Of a stretch of DNA of 52,876 nt, positions 52,223-52,876 are shown one piece after another. The translations under genes and the position numbers were made by a program. Position 1 is the first letter of the stretch; every line of letters begins with the position of its first letter. Origin of the DNA: Iningainema tapete BLCC-T55 (GTDB lineage Bacteria; Cyanobacteriota; Cyanobacteriia; Cyanobacteriales; Nostocaceae); NCBI RefSeq assembly GCF_014698965.1, contig NZ_JACXAE010000119.1, forward strand, positions 1 to 52,876, written 5' to 3'. Below the pieces are notes generated by a model, which did not search any database, was not told the origin of the DNA, and was given only the letters and a program-made list of their open reading frames with translations.

Positions 52223-52260
52223 GGTATCAATAATTGTACCTTCATCTGATAAGCGTTTCT

Positions 52261-52380
52261 TTAAGAGAAGTTGAAGCTGAGGTCTAGTTTCCATATTTTC
52301 TGGAACGCAGCAACTGTAAGGGGAACATCACCCTGTCGCGCTAAATCTTTTCCTTTTTCAACCTGACGCTTGGCACGCCT
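52261..52380 (-). pseudogene. Frameshifted TPR-like tail of the WD40 gene
   Basis: A 40-codon frame (RRAKRQVEKGKDLARQGDVP, then LTVAAFQKIWKLDLSFNF) continues the domain order seen in cyanobacterial WD40 proteins but is in a different frame from the WD40 part ending at 52358. The shift lies near 52380. Confidence 0.6.
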
Positions 52381-52876
52381 TTAGCTCTTTGAGTATTTCA
52401 GGATGAGTGACGAGGTAATCAGTCAACCAATTGCAACCTTGTACTAATAGCTCGTCAAAATCCTGGTTCCACAAAATTACTTTACCATCTGCACTACCAC
52501 TGCTCCAGAGTTTGACAGTACCGTCATCACTACCAGAGGCAATGGTCTTGCTATCCGGACTAATGCTGACGCTTGTGACAGCTTTAGTATGCCCTTTGAA
52601 GGTTTGCAGTAGTTTCCCGTCACTGCTCCAGAGTTTGACAGTACCGTCATCACTACCAGAGGCAATAGTCTTGCTCTCCGGACTAATGCTAACGTTTGTG
52701 ACAGCTTTAGTATGCCCTTTGAGGGTTTGCAGTAGATTCCCGTCACTGCGCCAGAGTTTGACAGTACCGTCCCTACTACTAGAGGCGATGGTCTTGCCGT
52801 CCGGACTAATGCTAACGTTTGTGACAGCTTTAGTATGCCCTTTGAGGGTTTGCAGTAGATTCCCGTCACTGCGCCA
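52358..52876 (-). CDS. WD40-repeat protein, C-terminal part (runs off the window)
   Basis: The visible 172 residues hold three to four WD40 repeats (pattern LLQTLKGHTKAVTNVSISPDGKTIAS, GSDDGTVKLW) and a short helical end (LVTHPEILKELKACQASG). The start lies beyond the window edge. The repeats are nearly identical to each other, which suggests recent duplication. In related proteins a TPR-like tail follows; here it is shifted out of frame. WD40 proteins of this kind often carry N-terminal signalling domains. Confidence 0.85.
   Translation of the reverse strand, partial: WRSDGNLLQTLKGHTKAVTNVSISPDGKTIASSSRDGTVKLWRSDGNLLQTLKGHTKAVTNVSISPESKTIASGSDDGTVKLWSSDGKLLQTFKGHTKAVTSVSISPDSKTIASGSDDGTVKLWSSGSADGKVILWNQDFDELLVQGCNWLTDYLVTHPEILKELKACQASG

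Noticed and set aside
52477-52869. 130-codon minus-strand frame with YCKPSKGILKLSQ repeats
   Set aside because: It is an alternative frame of the WD40 repeats. The WD40 frame gives GHT/DG/KLW motifs and is clearly the real one.
1-52876. tRNA, rRNA or CRISPR arrays
   Set aside because: No T-loop-like signature, rRNA-like segment or regularly spaced repeat array was found on reading either strand; a dedicated RNA search would be needed to exclude them.

Overview
This window looks like chromosomal DNA of a filamentous, probably heterocyst-forming cyanobacterium (order Nostocales). The evidence is the frequent GCGATCGC octamer, heptamer tandem repeats (AATTCGT, AAAAGTC), petM next to a ycf39-like gene, an NblR-like response regulator next to NAD kinase, trpC next to lpdA, a large filamentous-haemagglutinin-like TpsA protein, and many toxin-antitoxin (TA) and signalling genes. 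No tRNA, rRNA or CRISPR array was seen. Genus cannot be fixed from the sequence alone.

Layout. 0-9 kb: a four-helix membrane protein, a GH29 alpha-L-fucosidase, a two-gene DUF4365 cassette lying between two copies of the 3' end of a TpsA gene, and the 1575-aa TpsA protein. 8.4-16.7 kb: a SAM methyltransferase divergent from an FAD desaturase-like enzyme, a glycogen-debranching enzyme, a squalene/phytoene-synthase-family protein and an HpnJ-like radical SAM enzyme, suggesting isoprenoid/hopanoid chemistry. 16.7-21 kb: an accessory patch with a ribbon-helix-helix (RHH) gene, a 105-aa family, a retropepsin-like protease, a partial duplicate of that cassette, a decayed rolling-circle Rep gene, a Uma2 nuclease and a HigBA-like TA pair. 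21-29.7 kb: housekeeping core (pdxA, petM, ycf39-like, nadK, nblR-like, DUF192 lipoprotein, DUF2949, trpC, lpdA). Several of these genes end at short palindromes. A solitary TnpB lies directly upstream of lpdA.

31-44 kb is a dense accessory/conflict island: a helical-repeat protein, a DUF2283/nuclease-like pair, PD-(D/E)XK proteins, a partly decayed tandem duplication of an antitoxin-like gene pair, and a caspase-like protease fused to an EF-hand and a GUN4 domain, preceded by an EACC1-like gene. It continues with a MazEF pair, a small HTH-like protein, an uncharacterised three-gene cassette with two glycine-rich membrane-hairpin proteins and a TPR protein, and a second 105-aa/retropepsin cassette. 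44-52.9 kb holds a soluble Ser/Thr kinase divergent from an NTF2-like gene and a zinc-ribbon/kinase/TM/periplasmic-binding-protein receptor kinase, an FAD monooxygenase, a DUF6887-like gene with a decayed partner, a MazEF pair whose toxin has a premature stop, and the C-terminal end of a WD40 protein with a frameshifted tail.

The best candidates for an undescribed system are the caspase-EF-hand-GUN4 plus EACC1 pair (37.0-39.1 kb) and the glycine-hairpin/TPR cassette (40.6-43.3 kb). They lie in one island separated by a MazEF pair. The recurring 105-aa/retropepsin cassette (17.1 and 43.7 kb, with a truncated copy at 19.3 kb) is a third candidate. Functions are inferred from motifs and context by reading; no database search was run.
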